Of a stretch of DNA of 64,000 nucleotides, positions 1 to 15,200 are shown one piece after another (the first letter of the stretch is position 1; every line of letters begins with the position of its first letter). The position numbers were made by a program, and so were the translations under genes. The stretch is from Epinephelus fuscoguttatus (taxonomy: Eukaryota; Chordata; Actinopteri; Perciformes; Serranidae): contig NC_064759.1 in the NCBI RefSeq assembly GCF_011397635.1, positions 23,212,428 through 23,276,427 of the forward strand, written 5' to 3'. The notes below the pieces were generated by a model. It did not search any database and had not been told where the DNA came from. It was given only the letters and a program-made list of their open reading frames with translations.

Positions 1-203
1 AAGAAAGGCGTCACTGAAAATAGCAAACACAATAGGTACTAAAACATCCGAGACAGGAATAGTCAGGTAGCTCAGTGTTTGAACAACCATCTATTCTGAG
101 TAGCTGCTCAGTTCAAGCAGAGCAGAGAAAAATACACTTAACCAACTGTAAAAATACTGGGGTGAAATATGTGGTTGTGGTGCAGCACACCAACACCAGC
201 TTG

Positions 204-223
204 ATCATCATCATCATCATCAT
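204..223. repeat. ATC trinucleotide microsatellite
   Basis: A perfect run of about seven ATC units. Confidence 0.9.
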
Positions 224-3200
224 TGGACCGTCAAGGTCACGATAACAGTGACCGAGAAGAAACTGGGTCACACAGGATGTCTTTATTGCTCAGTACACTC
301 ACAACCTGAAATGAAAAAGGATTGAAGATCCACCAAAACAAACAAGAGACCAAAAAGTCATTCACCTTCAGACAGACATCCCAACATAGATGAGCAGGTG
401 CATGTCGACGGTGGGAACATGGGGCATGAAACTAATATCAACACTGCCTGTTTTTATGTTTTCTTATAAGGAGACTGACTTGTATCCACTAGTGTGTAAA
501 CCTTAAGAACTAACAAGGTGATAGTTATCACACTCTCACTGTTAAGACATCTGTGTTTCGTTTCAGGCCTTGTCTCTTTAGCCGTTCGGTTAGATGTGTT
601 GCCAGTACCTTGCAATTAGACAGCATAGAAGATATGGTGCAGTGACAGCTGTGCAGCTTGTATTTCATGCCTTTGCAGATGGACCTTGAAGTCGCATCTA
701 GTGTTAATTAATAACCAGCATAGGGAGGAGAGGATGGATGTTTTATCACTGAGGTCCAGCATAAATATTCTTGTTTTGGTACTGGCAGGAAAGAAGTGTG
801 AGCTGAAGATTTTAAGGGTTGAGAAACAGAAAACAACCCAAGTGTTCAAAATAAAATTCACCATTAATTTTGTCCAGTGTGTCCCTAAAAATAGCACAAA
901 GTCCTTTGGTACTACCCAGATTGTTAGAAAGGGATACCCCTGGTCCCATACTCAAAAAGCCTGTCCCGTGGTGCATTAGTGTGCCAAGTACTTCAGGTTC
1001 TTGAATTCAAACCCTGAAGACTATCCTGTGTGAGTATGTTTACCTGGCTGTAAAGAAATCAAGCACCTCTGCCTGCCTGACAAATATGCAGACACGACAG
1101 ACCTTGAATATATTCCTATAATATACAACAGGGCTATTCAATTACAAATTCAGTTCGGCTGATTTTAAAAGGAGGAAATGTAGATGGGTCCAGACATTTT
1201 CAGCAGCTTATGTAAAACCTTTTTTTTTTTTCGCTTTTGGCAAATGGCAAACAAATGCAAATGAATGTAGTTAAAAAAAAAAAAAGCTATGTTTATCCTG
1301 TCACTTTTGAAATAAAAATGGTCACATATCTGACCCAGAAACATCACAAAGTGTAGACACAGAATGAAAAAGAGCTATCAGTGCTACTGATGCACAGAAC
1401 CATAACAAGTCCCTCTTTACCAGTATCTCCCTCTTCCCTCTCCGTCTCTCTCACACACATGTTCACATAGAGACACACATCTCACCTTGTAATGTTTTTC
1501 ATTGAAGTTAAGGATAAGTGTTCAGGGAAAGACATAGGACATGTTTTTTTATTCTGTCGCAGCCCAGATGTTTCGAAAAGCTACAAAGCGTGGTTGGTTC
1601 TGCTTCACATGAGAAAACGTTGATTTTTGAAAGATATGACAACCAGCGTTGTGAAGCTGATCCGTACATCATGCCTGATTGGCACTGCACATGTGCAACC
1701 CAACAGAGATGAGAAGAAAACAAGATGCCTCACTTGTTAGCTCCTTTCAGACACTATATATAGTTTACATATTTTGTCATGTTGGCAAATTAGATTGATG
1801 TATGCTGGGCCACACAGAGGTTGTTTCAAGGCTGATTGTGGCGCGCCAGCCGCCAATTGAATAGGCCTCATACACAATAACCAATTAATGTTTGCATTTG
1901 TGTTGTTTGGAAAGAGCAAGTGAAACATGATCACTATTGGGGAGTTTTAGTGAGACTGGACATTGTTCCTGCTGGATAATTGAAATGACTCCACACAGAA
2001 AACTTTGTATCTTCTCCGCTGACATCTATCCTTTTTCTCTAAAATGAGTGATACTGAACATGACTGCACAGGTCATGAAAGGCTCTAAACCTGTTGTCTG
2101 CCGTGTACTCGTTATACCTCGACATGAGTTATTGTTTTATGTGCTGAGGCAGTTTTCTTTTTTTGCATGTGCGCAGACTCTAGAGCAGACGTTATCTCAG
2201 GGGATGAAAGTCTAAGGCGAGCTTGATCCTCATTCATCACATATTCTCTTTGTCACCAAAGCAAACACCCGCCGGTAATTATTTTATTGAATGTCTCTGA
2301 CTGGTGAGCAATGGAGGGCAACACAATTAATAGCTGTTTCTTTGGGGGGGAAGAACCCTTCGGCTGCTCCAGAATTTTAAATTCTCCCTGATCATCAGAC
2401 GCTGCACAAACTCTGAGCTGCTTAGAAATTCTTTTTGATGTTCTTTTTCTGTGTGTTTATACACGTGCACGTATATGTGTGTGTGTTTGGTTGAAAGTGG
2501 GTATGTACAGTGTAGCCCAATGTATTTGTGTGTGTTTGCGCAAGTGTGTGCTGGTGTTTGCATCAGAATCGACCCTTAAGAGTTCCCTTTTCCGAGCCGG
2601 AGCTCGCTGCAGAATTCCAGACTGAAATGCCATTCGTCATTAAAAAGAATCAGATTGAAAAGCGAGTATTTGGCAGCCGACCAGATGAAATCACATTCTT
2701 TAAACAAGCTGCAGTGGAATAAATCTTTCAGAGTGTAGCCGGCGCAATACACAGTGACAAAGCTTCAGCGTAAGGACAATACATTTTCCAAGGCAGCTTG
2801 GCCACAAATCAGCAAACGGAGCCTGAAGCCTATTTATTTGTATTTGAAGGCAGGCATTCTGCAGAGGGCTTTAGCAACAACGTTTAACCTCAAAGCATCC
2901 ACTTCTCAGTTGAACTGCTTTTTCATCATTTACATAATTATTCAGCATTTGATCTTACGCACCTATCTTGTCTTTCTTGTGTAATTAATCCAACTCTTAC
3001 CAAAGTAACAGCGCTATTATTATGAGAGGCAATGATGAGCTTTGGGTATGTTTGATAATGTTGCAACCAGCCTCCAGTCGAGCTCCTGCTGCAGTCAGCA
3101 GAGAAACCAGCATGACGGAATTTCTCTGATTGCCTGCTCTGTAAGTGCCGTCAGTTAAACAGATAAATATAGCACAGGAATATACAGAGACTTTGAGAGA

Positions 3201-4695
3201 AGTTGTGATGCAGTTTGTGCCATTTGCATGAGTATGAGTTGATTTCACAATTCTGCTGCTCGTACATCAGTGCCCACATCCAACAAGTGCTCACTGGTTT
3301 TCAAATGCCTCTCAGGTGTGTTGCATTTCTCTCACTCTGGCCTGAGGGGTGTGGCCCCGATCTGCTGATCAGTGCAAAGGAATGCTTTAATTGAGCAACA
3401 TGTATCTTCTGGACCAACATGATTCATTATTCACACAGACGATTGAGTCCCTCAGTGATGGTACTGTGAGATAAAAGTGGAAAGAGACAAAAGAGACAAC
3501 TTTTTCCCCTGCTAGCGTTTCCAGTAAGGGTGGGAGGAAATCGATTCAGCATAGTATTGCGATATTTTTGCGTGGCAATATTGTGTCGATGCACAGACAC
3601 AAAGTAACACTGCATATACAAATTAAACTTCTGGCAGCCTACTTGAACAGTAAAATCAATGGCTTTTGTGGTCAACTAGATACATTTTGGTCTAATAAAA
3701 AGGTATAAAGAGAGATATGACCAGACTGAAAGCATTTATCTTATTAGATTACACAGATGTTGACAAAGTTTGGGAACATCTTTTGCATTTGAAAAACAGA
3801 AAGTAAATCGCAGTATATGTTATTGAAATACTCAACATATCACAAAACGTTTAAAATTGCAATAATAATATATCATGAAAAGTATTGTAATAAAATCATA
3901 TCATGGGGCCTCTGGTGTTTCCCACGCCGAGCATTTCCAAGTGCTATCATAGTTGGTGCTGCTGTGACAACTGGGTCACTTTCCATTTTCCTCAGAGCCC
4001 AGCAACATGGCTCTTCTTCTTTTGCAGAGTCGAGTTTCCACAGTTACTAGGGTTGTTACACTGTCCGCCATTTCTGCTGCTGGGGATAGCAACTGCAGAA
4101 TTTTCATTGATGCTCTTTGGTAACTGGGGACAGCTACTCATAGCTACTGGGGAAAACAAAAGCTCTACTTGTTGTGGTTGCACAACTGTTGACGCACTTC
4201 TTTTGTACCGTAAATTGAGCGTTCAGTTTCTCAGGAGATCATACCCGGTAGTAGACAGAATTGAATTGTGAAATCGAGGCTTAATCTTAAGGCAAATGGT
4301 GTCAATACTCTACAGCTATTACAATATTGAGAGATATTACAATAAACATGTGAGAGGCAGATTAATCATTTGTTGTTATAGTGGCTATTTTGTGCATATT
4401 GTGCTTACTATCATATGCCCTTGTGATAACAATAGGCGACCATGATTCATACTGTATGACTGAATCCTTCCAGTCAGTCTCACTGTGGGAACATGTGTGA
4501 CATGCAGTAACATTTAGACATGCAATTAGATGTTAGTGGTGCTAGTTGGTCAAAACCTGTCAAGAAATGGCTAAATATTTTAAATTGCATGGAAATATTA
4601 CCAGTTAGTTGCATGATTGTCATCAGAGAAACAGATACTTTCTGTTGGGTGTACTGTGCTTTAACTGATGAGCAAAAATGTTGCGCTGTAATATT

Positions 4696-5067
4696 TTAAA
4701 GGTATACTATGTAGGATTATAAATGCAGTCACTAGCATAAATGAAAGTAAAAGCCAACCCCAGATTCACACTCATTTAGCGTTTTGCCTCGTTATATTGG
4801 CGTTTTTTTCGATGCTTTGCCTCTTGGATGCCTGCTGCTTATGGTCTGGCACCTGGTTACTACCTTTTTATAAAGCCCCAACCTCACCTGAGTGCTGTGT
4901 GGGAACCCATAAACATTCCGTGCACAGGAAATAAGAGGAAATACAGGCAGAGTATCTGCAGAGAAATACACCACCACACATGGGTCATAAGTGATAATTG
5001 AGAGGGATTACTTCCATATGAGATTATACATTGTTTTTAAGGGAAATCCTGCATAGTATACCTTTAA
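4696..5067. mobile_element. TTAA-flanked MITE with AGGTATACTATG ends
   Basis: The ends are near-perfect inverted repeats: AAAGGTATACTATGTAGGATT at 4698 onward, and its complement with one mismatch ending at 5065. Both sides carry TTAA (4696-4699 and 5064-5067), which is the target duplication of piggyBac-type and some other cut-and-paste transposons. The element is about 370 bp with no coding capacity, so it is non-autonomous. Its ends resemble those of the AGGTCCA...TGTAGGATT family elsewhere in the window. Confidence 0.75.
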
Positions 5068-5946
5068 TTGTAGCTTTGTTTGTAACATAATACAGAAACA
5101 ACATCATTATTTGAGTTTAAAGGTTCATACCTTGGAAACAGGAGCTTTACATAAAGCCTTTAACCACATCTTTTGATCCTCTTCAGTGCATAGAGTTGCT
5201 GTGGTGTGAGTGGTTAAAAACGTTTTGTCACCATAATTATTATATTATGAGTTAAAATATGCTGTACTATTTATGTCATAGTGACAGCTGGGCATTTTAT
5301 TACATTACTGGCAGTGTGGTACGGTAGCAAATTTTGCCACATTTCTGACTCGTTTAGCGACACGTTTTATTACAGGTCATTACTTCATCCGCTGGGTATT
5401 ACAGTAAATTATCAGTTGCTACGGGGCATTTACTTCATCACCTCTCTAACTCTTTTCAAGCTAATGTAACAGCACCATCATATATTTCAGGAATGCGTTC
5501 ACATAATTATAAATCAAACACCATGTTTCCCAAAGGAAAGTCTTCCTGTGGGTTGCGAGAGCTAAATTGTATTTACTTACATTAATTTTGATTGGTGTGT
5601 TTGTGTGTTTTTTGAGACCCTGCCGGCAGGTAATATAGATCAGGTGTGTGCCGACACGATGTTTAGCGAAACACGCAGACATCTGTATTGACTGTCCTTG
5701 AAGCGGAGACACTGATTAGAAGTGTATTCACTGGTGCATCTCAAGAGGCAGCTGCACAGTGTGAGGCCATATGCATAATTATAAAACAGAGATAAACAAC
5801 AGTGACATAATCATGGCGAAGGGTTCGCAGTCAGTCTACTGGGAAAGGGATAGATCCGGAGATTATAATGAGAGAAAACAGGGCACGGTCTATTAACACC
5901 ACTGTGAGTTAATAACAGAAACCTGCTTTATTTTTGTGTTTTACAG

Positions 5947-6190
5947 ACCCTGAGGATTACCAACCGCCCATATGGAAGTCCTACTGTGAGTAATCAATTC
6001 ATCTTATATGTTGAACAGCAATGTTTTTGACTGATTTGACCTGACTTTGACCTTTTAGTGTGTTTCTGTAAGCAACAGCACATTTATTTGGGATCTATAA
6101 ATAGCAGAGAGACATTTCTATACTTGGAAGAATTGGGCTTTGTTGTATATAGTACAATTAAATATGGTGCAGGTTCCAAAAAGCTACGCA

Positions 6191-6243
<53 letters not shown>

Positions 6244-9200
6244 GGCACAAACTCAAACACACTTGCCCACACAACACATTCACGCATGCACAAATGCAAA
6301 GCAGCGGATTCCTGATCTCTGAGTAAAATAGGTTACCGTCATCCAGGGAAAATACGATTTTCTACCTGCAAAGAGGCTCAGCTGAAATAAGGTCCTCAGA
6401 ACACCCACCTCATTATACAATGTTTTTGCCATGTGGGAGGAAATGGATTGACTCCTCAGAATATATATAGCGCATTTGTTAAAGCAGAGCACACACAATT
6501 TCAGCTGGAAACTGTGTCTGTCCTTACAGTGATTACAGTTTAACCAATTACCATTTAAAGCCTTTATATACATTTTTCCTGTAATTAAACGTCTCTTTCC
6601 GTATAATTTTCCCAATGATGCTGCGTTTCTGAAGTCTCCCATCTTCTCCTGACTCTTCTGGACCTCTGCTGAGGTATTTTTAGAGCACACTGTGTCACAG
6701 GAATGGATGATGTCCAGATCTTGCTGGTTGGCTTAAGTCAGCCTGACAAAACATGAAAATTCACAGTGAGGAGTCCTCCTTTTCCTGCCCGGAGAATCTG
6801 CTGTGGTGAAGACTTAGCTCAGCCTTGCACAAGGATTTCTCTGCTGTAGTGCCGCTTGTAAATAATGGCGACACTGTTGCAGCCTTTAGCACTCATCTGC
6901 ATCTTACAAGGTTTAGAAGTAGCAAAACGTACATGTAGGAGCGAGTGCATTGAAATATGAAACAGGAAAGACTGTGTAGGATTTAGCGGTACCTAGCAGT
7001 GAGGACTGCAGATTGCAAGCAGCTGAAACATCTCCCATGTGCTAAGCATGAACTCCTGGTTCGAAATCCTTCAGTGTTCATTGTTCAGGACATTTTACAG
7101 GGAGCCAAATTATCTGCAGAGGTCTCCAGGTGATTATAACTGGTAAAAAATGCTCAATAAAGCAGTTCCACATTACGAATCAGTGTTTCCCTGACACCTT
7201 TTTCCCTGATAACTTAAGATCCAGACATTCAGAGGGTTTTCACTGGGAGCAGAATTATCCGCAAAGGTCTTTTCCTCTAAAAAAGAAATGGACTCTGTGA
7301 TTTAAACCCGGAAAAATTCTGAATAAAGCAGTTTCACGTTTAAAAAATGTGCTTTTTTCTGACGCTGTCATTGCAAAGGGGCTGCAAACTACGGTGGCCG
7401 ACACAAAGATGTGAAAAATAAACACGAATGGCCCTATCCAGAGCCAGTGTGTGTTTGGTCTGCCTGTTCTGGGCTACTGTGGAAACATGGCAGTGAAACA
7501 TGGTGATCTCCATAAATGAGGAACTGCTCCCTATGTAGATATAAGCGGCTCACTTTAAGGTAACAAAACCCCAACAGTATTTATTGTCAGGTGATCATAC
7601 ACTAAGAAACACTGTTCGGCTTGTTGTGGAGGCGCTGCTGACTATTGTGGCCAGCCTGAAAACGTCAGTGCTCCTATTTAGAGCCAGGGTTTGGTTTTGG
7701 TGTGGACAAGGACCCGCTCACTATGTACATATAATCGTCTCATTCTACGTCAGGAAAATACACCAATTCTTACTTTCAGGTCATTATACACTAAAGAAAA
7801 CATACTTATTTTATCATATTCCATTTCTGGCTATATATCCCCTGAAATCCAACACACTGGACCTTTAATGTGGCAGGATTTTGGGTTTGGAAATGTGGCA
7901 GTTTGTCAGATAAAAGAGAAACTCAAGTTCTCAAAGATGAAGGATTACAAAGTTGATATGAAGAAAGGAACCGCACTTAGCTACTGATTCCTCTGTTGTG
8001 GAAACACGTCTATCCTGACAGAGAGGGAAACAGCAGGAACAGCAGCAGGGCTTCAGCTTTTCTCACATATTATTCTCTAATGGTTACATGCTTATTCTGC
8101 GAGTCTGCTGAGGTGTTTGTGGCGATTACTCCGCCTAGCACAAATCCCTCAATTCCATTTTCACTTTGCTTCACTGATTTACTTTGAGTTCACCCAATAC
8201 TCTGATACAGAGGAGCTTGGATTTGCTGCATGTGTGTATTTGGAAGTGTAAGTATTTGTGTTTCACAGTATTGTGCACATGTAAGTGTATGGAGCTACAT
8301 GAGGGTCAAATGTTTTGTACTTGAAAAAATAAAATTTGAAACTGAAAATTCGTGTGTTGATCTTGAATTTTGAAAAATACAACAATGAAGGCACTGTCAC
8401 CCACACCCCTCTCAGTTGATGCCACGCCCCCCACGCCACATCAGGGTCAAAAGTCTGAAACTCAAAAAACAGATTTGAAACTGAAAAAAAAAAAGATCTG
8501 AAAGTGTAAAAATAAGATTTGAAACTGTAAAAAATAAGATCTGAATCTGAAAAGATAAAACTGCAACTGAAAAAAATAAGACCTCAAATGTTAAAATATA
8601 TATGGAAGTGAAAAGTGAAAATAAATTATTCATTCAAAAGAATTACCAAAGTGAATCAAAATTATATTTCACCTGAAAAAACGTTTCATATACTTATTTT
8701 TTATTTTGAATACATTGTTGTATTTTTCAAAATTCAAGATCAACATATGAATTTTCAGTTTCAAATTTTATTTTTTCAAGTACAAAACATTTGACCCTAA
8801 TGTAGCTCCATATAAGTGCACATTAGGTAAGTACACAACAGGTCTTAATTCACACAAATGGACTGCAGATATATGGTTCCTGTCATGTAAACCACCAGCT
8901 GCCTAGCCTTGCATATATAAGCTAATGGCTCCTGTTGTACCTTGTTACCTCTGCACTGAGTCAGAGCTGCAGTCCGACTAAAGGATGTTAAGTGGAGTCG
9001 TCGTTTGATGTCCAGGAGCGTCCCGTGTCGGAAAGCTGCACCGCATCCCTTAGTTTCCCGCACATCTTAAGTGTGTATTGAGGTTGTTATTTTGGTAGCA
9101 AATCTACAACATGTATGTAATTACAGCATGCACTGAGCTGTGTACATAACTCAGAGGGGCAGAGGGCCCTCATTAACATCCGTGTGTTTCTCTGACAGTG

Positions 9201-12200
9201 TACCAGCTACAGCAGGAAGCCCCGAGACCAAAGAGGATCACATGTCCTCAGGAGGTCAGTGCATCTGTAAATCTGCATACCACAGGCCATTGTATAGGAC
9301 TGGAATGACTGGTGTTATATTTTTAACCATTTATTTTTAAAATATGAGCAAATAATAGTAAATGCCAGAGTCAGATTCTCGGAAATCAACAGGGAGTCTG
9401 TGAAGTCAAAACAGAAGACCTGTAATACCTCACATTTGAGAAGCTGGTAATGATAGTTTAGACGTTGCAACTGTAAATGGTTGAAATAACATACACCAAC
9501 CATAGACACAGACGTCATAATAAGCAAATAACTACCACACTGATTACAGTATGATGTGATGCAGTGCTCCACAAAAGATGAAAAATACATGACAGACACA
9601 AGAATTATGAGGAAAACATGCAAAATGATTTTTTTTTTTTGTAATGTGACAATGAACTACCAAGGTTCAATCTGAACCACCTGCTGGCTCCATTTATTTC
9701 TCTCAAAAACAAAGAGGTTTTTTACCCCCCCTTGCTTCAAAAGCAACTCTAGCAGACTGCGGCCCACACTGCATTTTGCAAACTCAGTTTTCTCTCTCAG
9801 GTTTTAGCATGGAAAACATTCACTGAGAAATGATTGAGTCGAGCAGCTGGGAGCCACACCAATCAGTAACCTATGGGGAGCGACTCGCTGCTTCTTGAAA
9901 CTCCCACACCTCATGAGTAACTCTTAAAACACAGTGGTATACCAGAGTTTGAAAATCAAGCATGATCCTCCAACTGCATGGTTTATTCTTTGCTTTAGAT
10001 ATATTTTGGAATGGAGAAATTCCCCATTTTCAAAACACATTTCATGTTTAACCTAAAAGACTTAGAGGATGTGTTTACAATACTTCAAGTATGTCTTAAA
10101 AGAGGGAAGTTTGTACTGATAAGACTAACTCTGGATGATATCCACTTGATTTGTCAGCTCAGACAGCTGAAGACTAATATTAGCTTCAGAAACTTTGGAA
10201 CAGATTCTTACACAGAACAATGAGTGTGGATTTTATGTTCGCCTATCGCTTACAGTGGAAACACATTAGGAAGGGATCGAGAATAGTGCTGCAATGATTA
10301 ATCAATTAATAGTGGACTGTTAGTTTAGTTAAGTTTATTTGTTTCGCATACATAAACACAAATCACATGAAATAGTCGATATAAAGTATGTGTGAGAGTG
10401 TGGTTGAAACCTATAATGGCTTAATTAAAAATAAACACACCCACTGGTAGGGCTGCCCCTGACTAAGAATTTTCCAAGACGACCAGTAGTCGTCATCGAG
10501 GGCCATTAGTCGACCAACGTCACGTTTGTAGTCGACCAATGAGAGTGAAGAGTGTAGATTTTACATATCACCTTGGTTTCTGGACATTTTCCAGCATATT
10601 GCTCAGTTTAAAACATTTGTTAGTAAAGTTATAAAATGTAATTAGTAACATTACTTTAATGAAGTAATCAAAATAGTTACATTACTTATTACTTTATATT
10701 TTTAACAGGGAAACTAGTAATCTGTAACCTATGACATTTTAAAAGTAACCTTCCCAACACTGGTCACCTGTACATGTTTAAAATGTTCACATAAAATGTG
10801 TAGGAGAAGGAAGAGTGTTGAGAAACAGGAATCTTTGCCATATTTACAGTATGAACATCAGTTGTTGGTTTTTTTTCCCCAAATCAAACGTTTTAAATGT
10901 TAAATGTATCGCCAACTAATAAAATTTATTGGATTTGAGTATTTTTAAGGCATAAAAAATATCCTCTTAAATGTGAATATTTTCTGGTTTCATCCTCCCC
11001 CTATGACAGTAAAATGAATATCTTTGGGTTGTGGGCAAAGTTTTAACTATAAAATGAATAGCTATGTAATTTGATAGTCGATTAATTGCTTTTAGTATTT
11101 TAAAAAATATTAATTCTCTCATTCCAGCCTCTTAAATGTGAATATTTTCTGTTCGTAATCATTAGTTGCAGCCCTAATCGAGAGGGAATGATTACAGCAC
11201 AGAAAAGTTGTTTCAGTGTTCATATGGACCACTGATTACTGTTTTAGGACGTGAACATTTTACATAGTGACAGCAAGAACAGTAACAAGTTTAGTAAACT
11301 CTGTGCACGCAGCAGGAACACTGTTGATGGACAGCACAGACTTTACTCCCTCGGCTGTGTGAACAGAACAAGTTACTATACTTGTAACTGCCCTCGCTGT
11401 GAGAACTGTCAAGCTTCCATTGTACAGCCTACCAGAAATGATGCATGTCTCATCCTATTTTGAGTCTTGCCACGCTGTGATGAGCAAAGTGAAAGCTGTG
11501 GGCTGGCTATATGAGATTAGTGGCTACTCCTTAATTCAGAGCACAAAATGATGTTTGACTTATCACCAAAAGCACTATAATCATAACTGTGAATTCTACA
11601 CTGTCGTCTGTAGAGGTGCACGAAAAGAGGGTATGAATTATAAAATTGTCCATATATAAGATGACATATACTGGATGAGATTTTTTCTTTTTCTTTTTTA
11701 GCCGCCATATCCTTTGATTTGTACTGCAGACACACTGCACACCCCGACGTGACACAGTAACACACTTAATATTAATTCTTTGCAGCTGGCCCTCTTTCAC
11801 CAGCTGTTTTTCTGCTCTGCCTCTAATTCATCTCCACACTCTGTGATTTGGCTTTATGGTTTGGTAGCTGCGAATAGACGTGGGGGCACAGATGGAGATA
11901 ATCTGTTCTGTGGTGTGGACTCCTTTATCTTTCACACAGGCTGTAAGAACAATTTGCAAAGCCATTTAATTGAGCTTTCATATCATATTGCTCCAGCCAA
12001 TATGTCTTCCTCTGCTTACAGATGGAGAGCAGACCCAAATACTACGGCAGAGAGTGAGTGTGACGCAATTACTCTCATTGTTTTGAGGCCTTTTTTCAGA
12101 TATTAATGTGCAGGCAATGCTTTCATTCATCATTACTGCCACATTAGATGTGTTTAAGTTGGTGGATGCGTATTTTTTAAAATATCCAAATTGCAAATCC

Positions 12201-15200
12201 TGAATAAAATTACATTAGTGGAAGAGTTACACGAGCTGCATTTTTGTCCACAGGTTTCATGGCATGATCTCTCGAGAATATGCAGATGAGCTTCTGGCAG
12301 GAGTGGAGGGTGCTTACCTCATCAGGGAGAGCCAAAGACAGCCAGGGACACACACCTTGGCCTTAAGGTACCAACACCATCAGTATGCAGCACAGATTCC
12401 CCTGAAAGGTCGACTTTATCAGCAGCCCAGTCCCCGCTCAGTGTCCTCATTGTTCACTTTTATTCATCCGCTCAACAGATCCCACCACTGCTCACCTTCA
12501 CTCCTGCTGTCCTCATGTATCTCACTCCAGGTTTGGGCACCAGACCCTCAACTACAGATTGTTTTATGATGGGAAGCACTTTGTCGGGGAGAAGAGGTTC
12601 GAGTCCGTCCATGACCTTGTGACAGACGCCCTCATCACTCTCTACATTGAGACCAAGGCAGCGGAGTACATTGCCAAAATGACCACGAACCCCATCTACG
12701 AGCATCTCGGTTACACCTCGTTGCTCAAGGACAAGATGGTGCACAGGCTGAGCCGCGGACGCACGGAACCACGCAGGGTCACCTTCCAGAGAGATGAAAA
12801 GGTGAGTTTCATGAGTGATTATGTAAGTGTCCTGAACCTTTATGTGCACTGTGGGTGGTGAGACTACAGAGGCTGAAAGGTACAAAGTTTAAGCGTGTAC
12901 CTCAGTGAATTGTCCTTGAGCAAGACACAGCTTCACAGATGTTGTTGTGTAGCTGAAACGATAAGTCAGTCAACTGAATAGCAGGTTGACTGCAAATTGT
13001 CAAGAACTTTGATAATCAATAAACTGCGTGATGGTTTATTTTTCACCTAAAAATGTTGATTTTCTCAGATTTGCTGCTTTTGTCTGTTTTTCTATCATTT
13101 TAAAGGATTTGTTTTACATTTTTGGAAATATGCTCATTCTTTTTCGAGCCGAGAGTTAAATGACTAAAATAATATGCTCATGTTTGTAGAGTAAATATGA
13201 AGCTACATCCAGGAGCCGGTTAGCTTAACTTAGCATTGACTTGATGGGGGAAACAGCTAGCCTGTCTCTGTTTAAACACATCCCAGCACCTCTAGGAATC
13301 CCTAACATGTTATATGATATATATGTGTTTTTATCTGTACAAAAACTGAGGTATAAATGTATGTTCAGACCAAATGCAAAGCAAATGTTTGGCACATGTT
13401 ACTTGCATGAATACAGCTGCTGGAAAGTTTTTTGGAGTAAAGGTCGTGCTAACTAACTGGGGAAAGCAGCTATTGCTAACATTAGTAACACTGGAATTAA
13501 GTAACAAATGCATATTTTTGGAACTTACCATGCAAACCTGTGGTTTCACTCCTTTTTCTCCGAGCCTTGTCCCTTTTATTTTTATTCCATCCCATGTACA
13601 GTACTGACATTGAGTCGTAGAGGTTTGTACCGTATTTCCCATTCTTGGAGACGTCATGAGATCTCAGTGCTGATAGGCTTTGGCGACACAGCATCATGCA
13701 AATTTTGTGCTCCGGTTGAAACATTTCAACTTACACAGATGCTTATATGTGTCTTTCTTCATCCCCTGATGCAAACCTGCATCTGTTTGTCTCTTGGCAT
13801 TGATTTTTATTGTAGTTGTGACATGCAACAAATTAGTTTCATTTGGTCCAAACACACCTTTAAAATGACAAATTTGGGTGTTACAGTGGGTTCTGTACCG
13901 GACTATTTCTTGGCTAGGACTAGTAAGTAACTTCTTTGAGATTTGTTGTCACCATGATGTTGCCAGACGAGCTCCATGAGAGTGATATCGATCCTCTCAT
14001 CTAACTCCTTGCAAAAAAAGCAAATAAGCGCATATCCCAAATTTAATGTCATTGAGTTTTGGCCTGAAATCTGGCCTTTTACTCCATTATCTGACATTTC
14101 AGAGACTAACCTGTGAATCAGTGAACAAAAGAAATATAATGGAGTCATAAAAAAAATTGTTATCTGCAGCTCTATCTCTGTTGTCCTTGGTAAGAAAATC
14201 TGGCTGAAAGAGAGTTGAGTTATTTTACCATTCTAACACTGAATGTAGTTCCAATGTGCTCCATATAAACCATGAAAGAAGTAGCTGATTGAAACCAAAC
14301 TCAAATATTGGTATTTGACATTTCTTCAGTGTTAAAGAAGCAGCCTTGAAAACCATTTTGAACTTGTTATCAAAAGTCCTTAAACTATTTCAGTTTTATT
14401 ACTTAGAGACTTCAGTTACATGCAGTCCTAGTAGTCATAATAACCCACAATTGCCTTATGATTATATGTTTTTATTTTAAGTAGTACGTCTAATTTAGAA
14501 AAAAAATCATCTCATGATCTGGTACGTTTCTCTCAGTCCTGTTACAGAAACTGTATAATATCATTATTTTGATCTACTTCCATGCTGCTGAACATTTCCA
14601 GTACATTTTACAGTAGGATGAGAGTGCAACTGAGAGGACACTTTGTCCTGTGAGTGAGACGTACATTATCCCAGTAGCCCCTGGGTGTGTTCACTGCTGC
14701 CATGCTTCGCTGCGTCCTCTGAAAGGTAATGATGACCGAGGGGACTGGGACTTTGCTCTGCCTGCTATGCATACCAGATACACTGATCTTGGGTGAGACA
14801 AATTGCACATTGCATTCATTGGCACTTGTGAGGTGTTGCTGGATTAAAGTCTGTGAATGATTTATCAATGAGGGACGAGGGATGTCTGTTTTCATACTGG
14901 AGGAGAATCCAAACTATCCTTCCACTAGGTGGCAATCTTAACTTGTTTCCTCCTCTCTTCCAGACCTAATGATGGCACTGAGATTCACACCCAGTCCCTT
15001 TATATTGACAGATTCTGATATTTCCTTCTTCAGAGATTTAATGAGCTATATTCTTAATGTGTCTCTCAGCTTGAAGACCAGATTTATTGCTTTGGGGGAT
15101 TCTTTGTTTTCAAAATGTCAGTCAGTGACAGACACATGGCAGCCCTGTCAGCAGGAGCATCAGTTGCAGTATTAATATCATCAGCCTTCAGTTTGGACTC

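Larger units (their letters stand above)
1..5946. other. Upstream/intronic DNA 5' of the first recognised chn2 exon
   Basis: No exon with protein-family support was found on either strand. The stretch holds a short ATC trinucleotide run (204-223), a TTAA-flanked MITE (4696-5067), and otherwise AT-rich unique-looking sequence. The first chn2 coding exon of about 17 codons could be here or further 5'. At that size it cannot be called without a close homologue. Confidence 0.6.

Noticed and set aside
6058-6322. Two open frames with Thr-His repeats
   Set aside because: They are translations of the CA microsatellite with no splice or family support.
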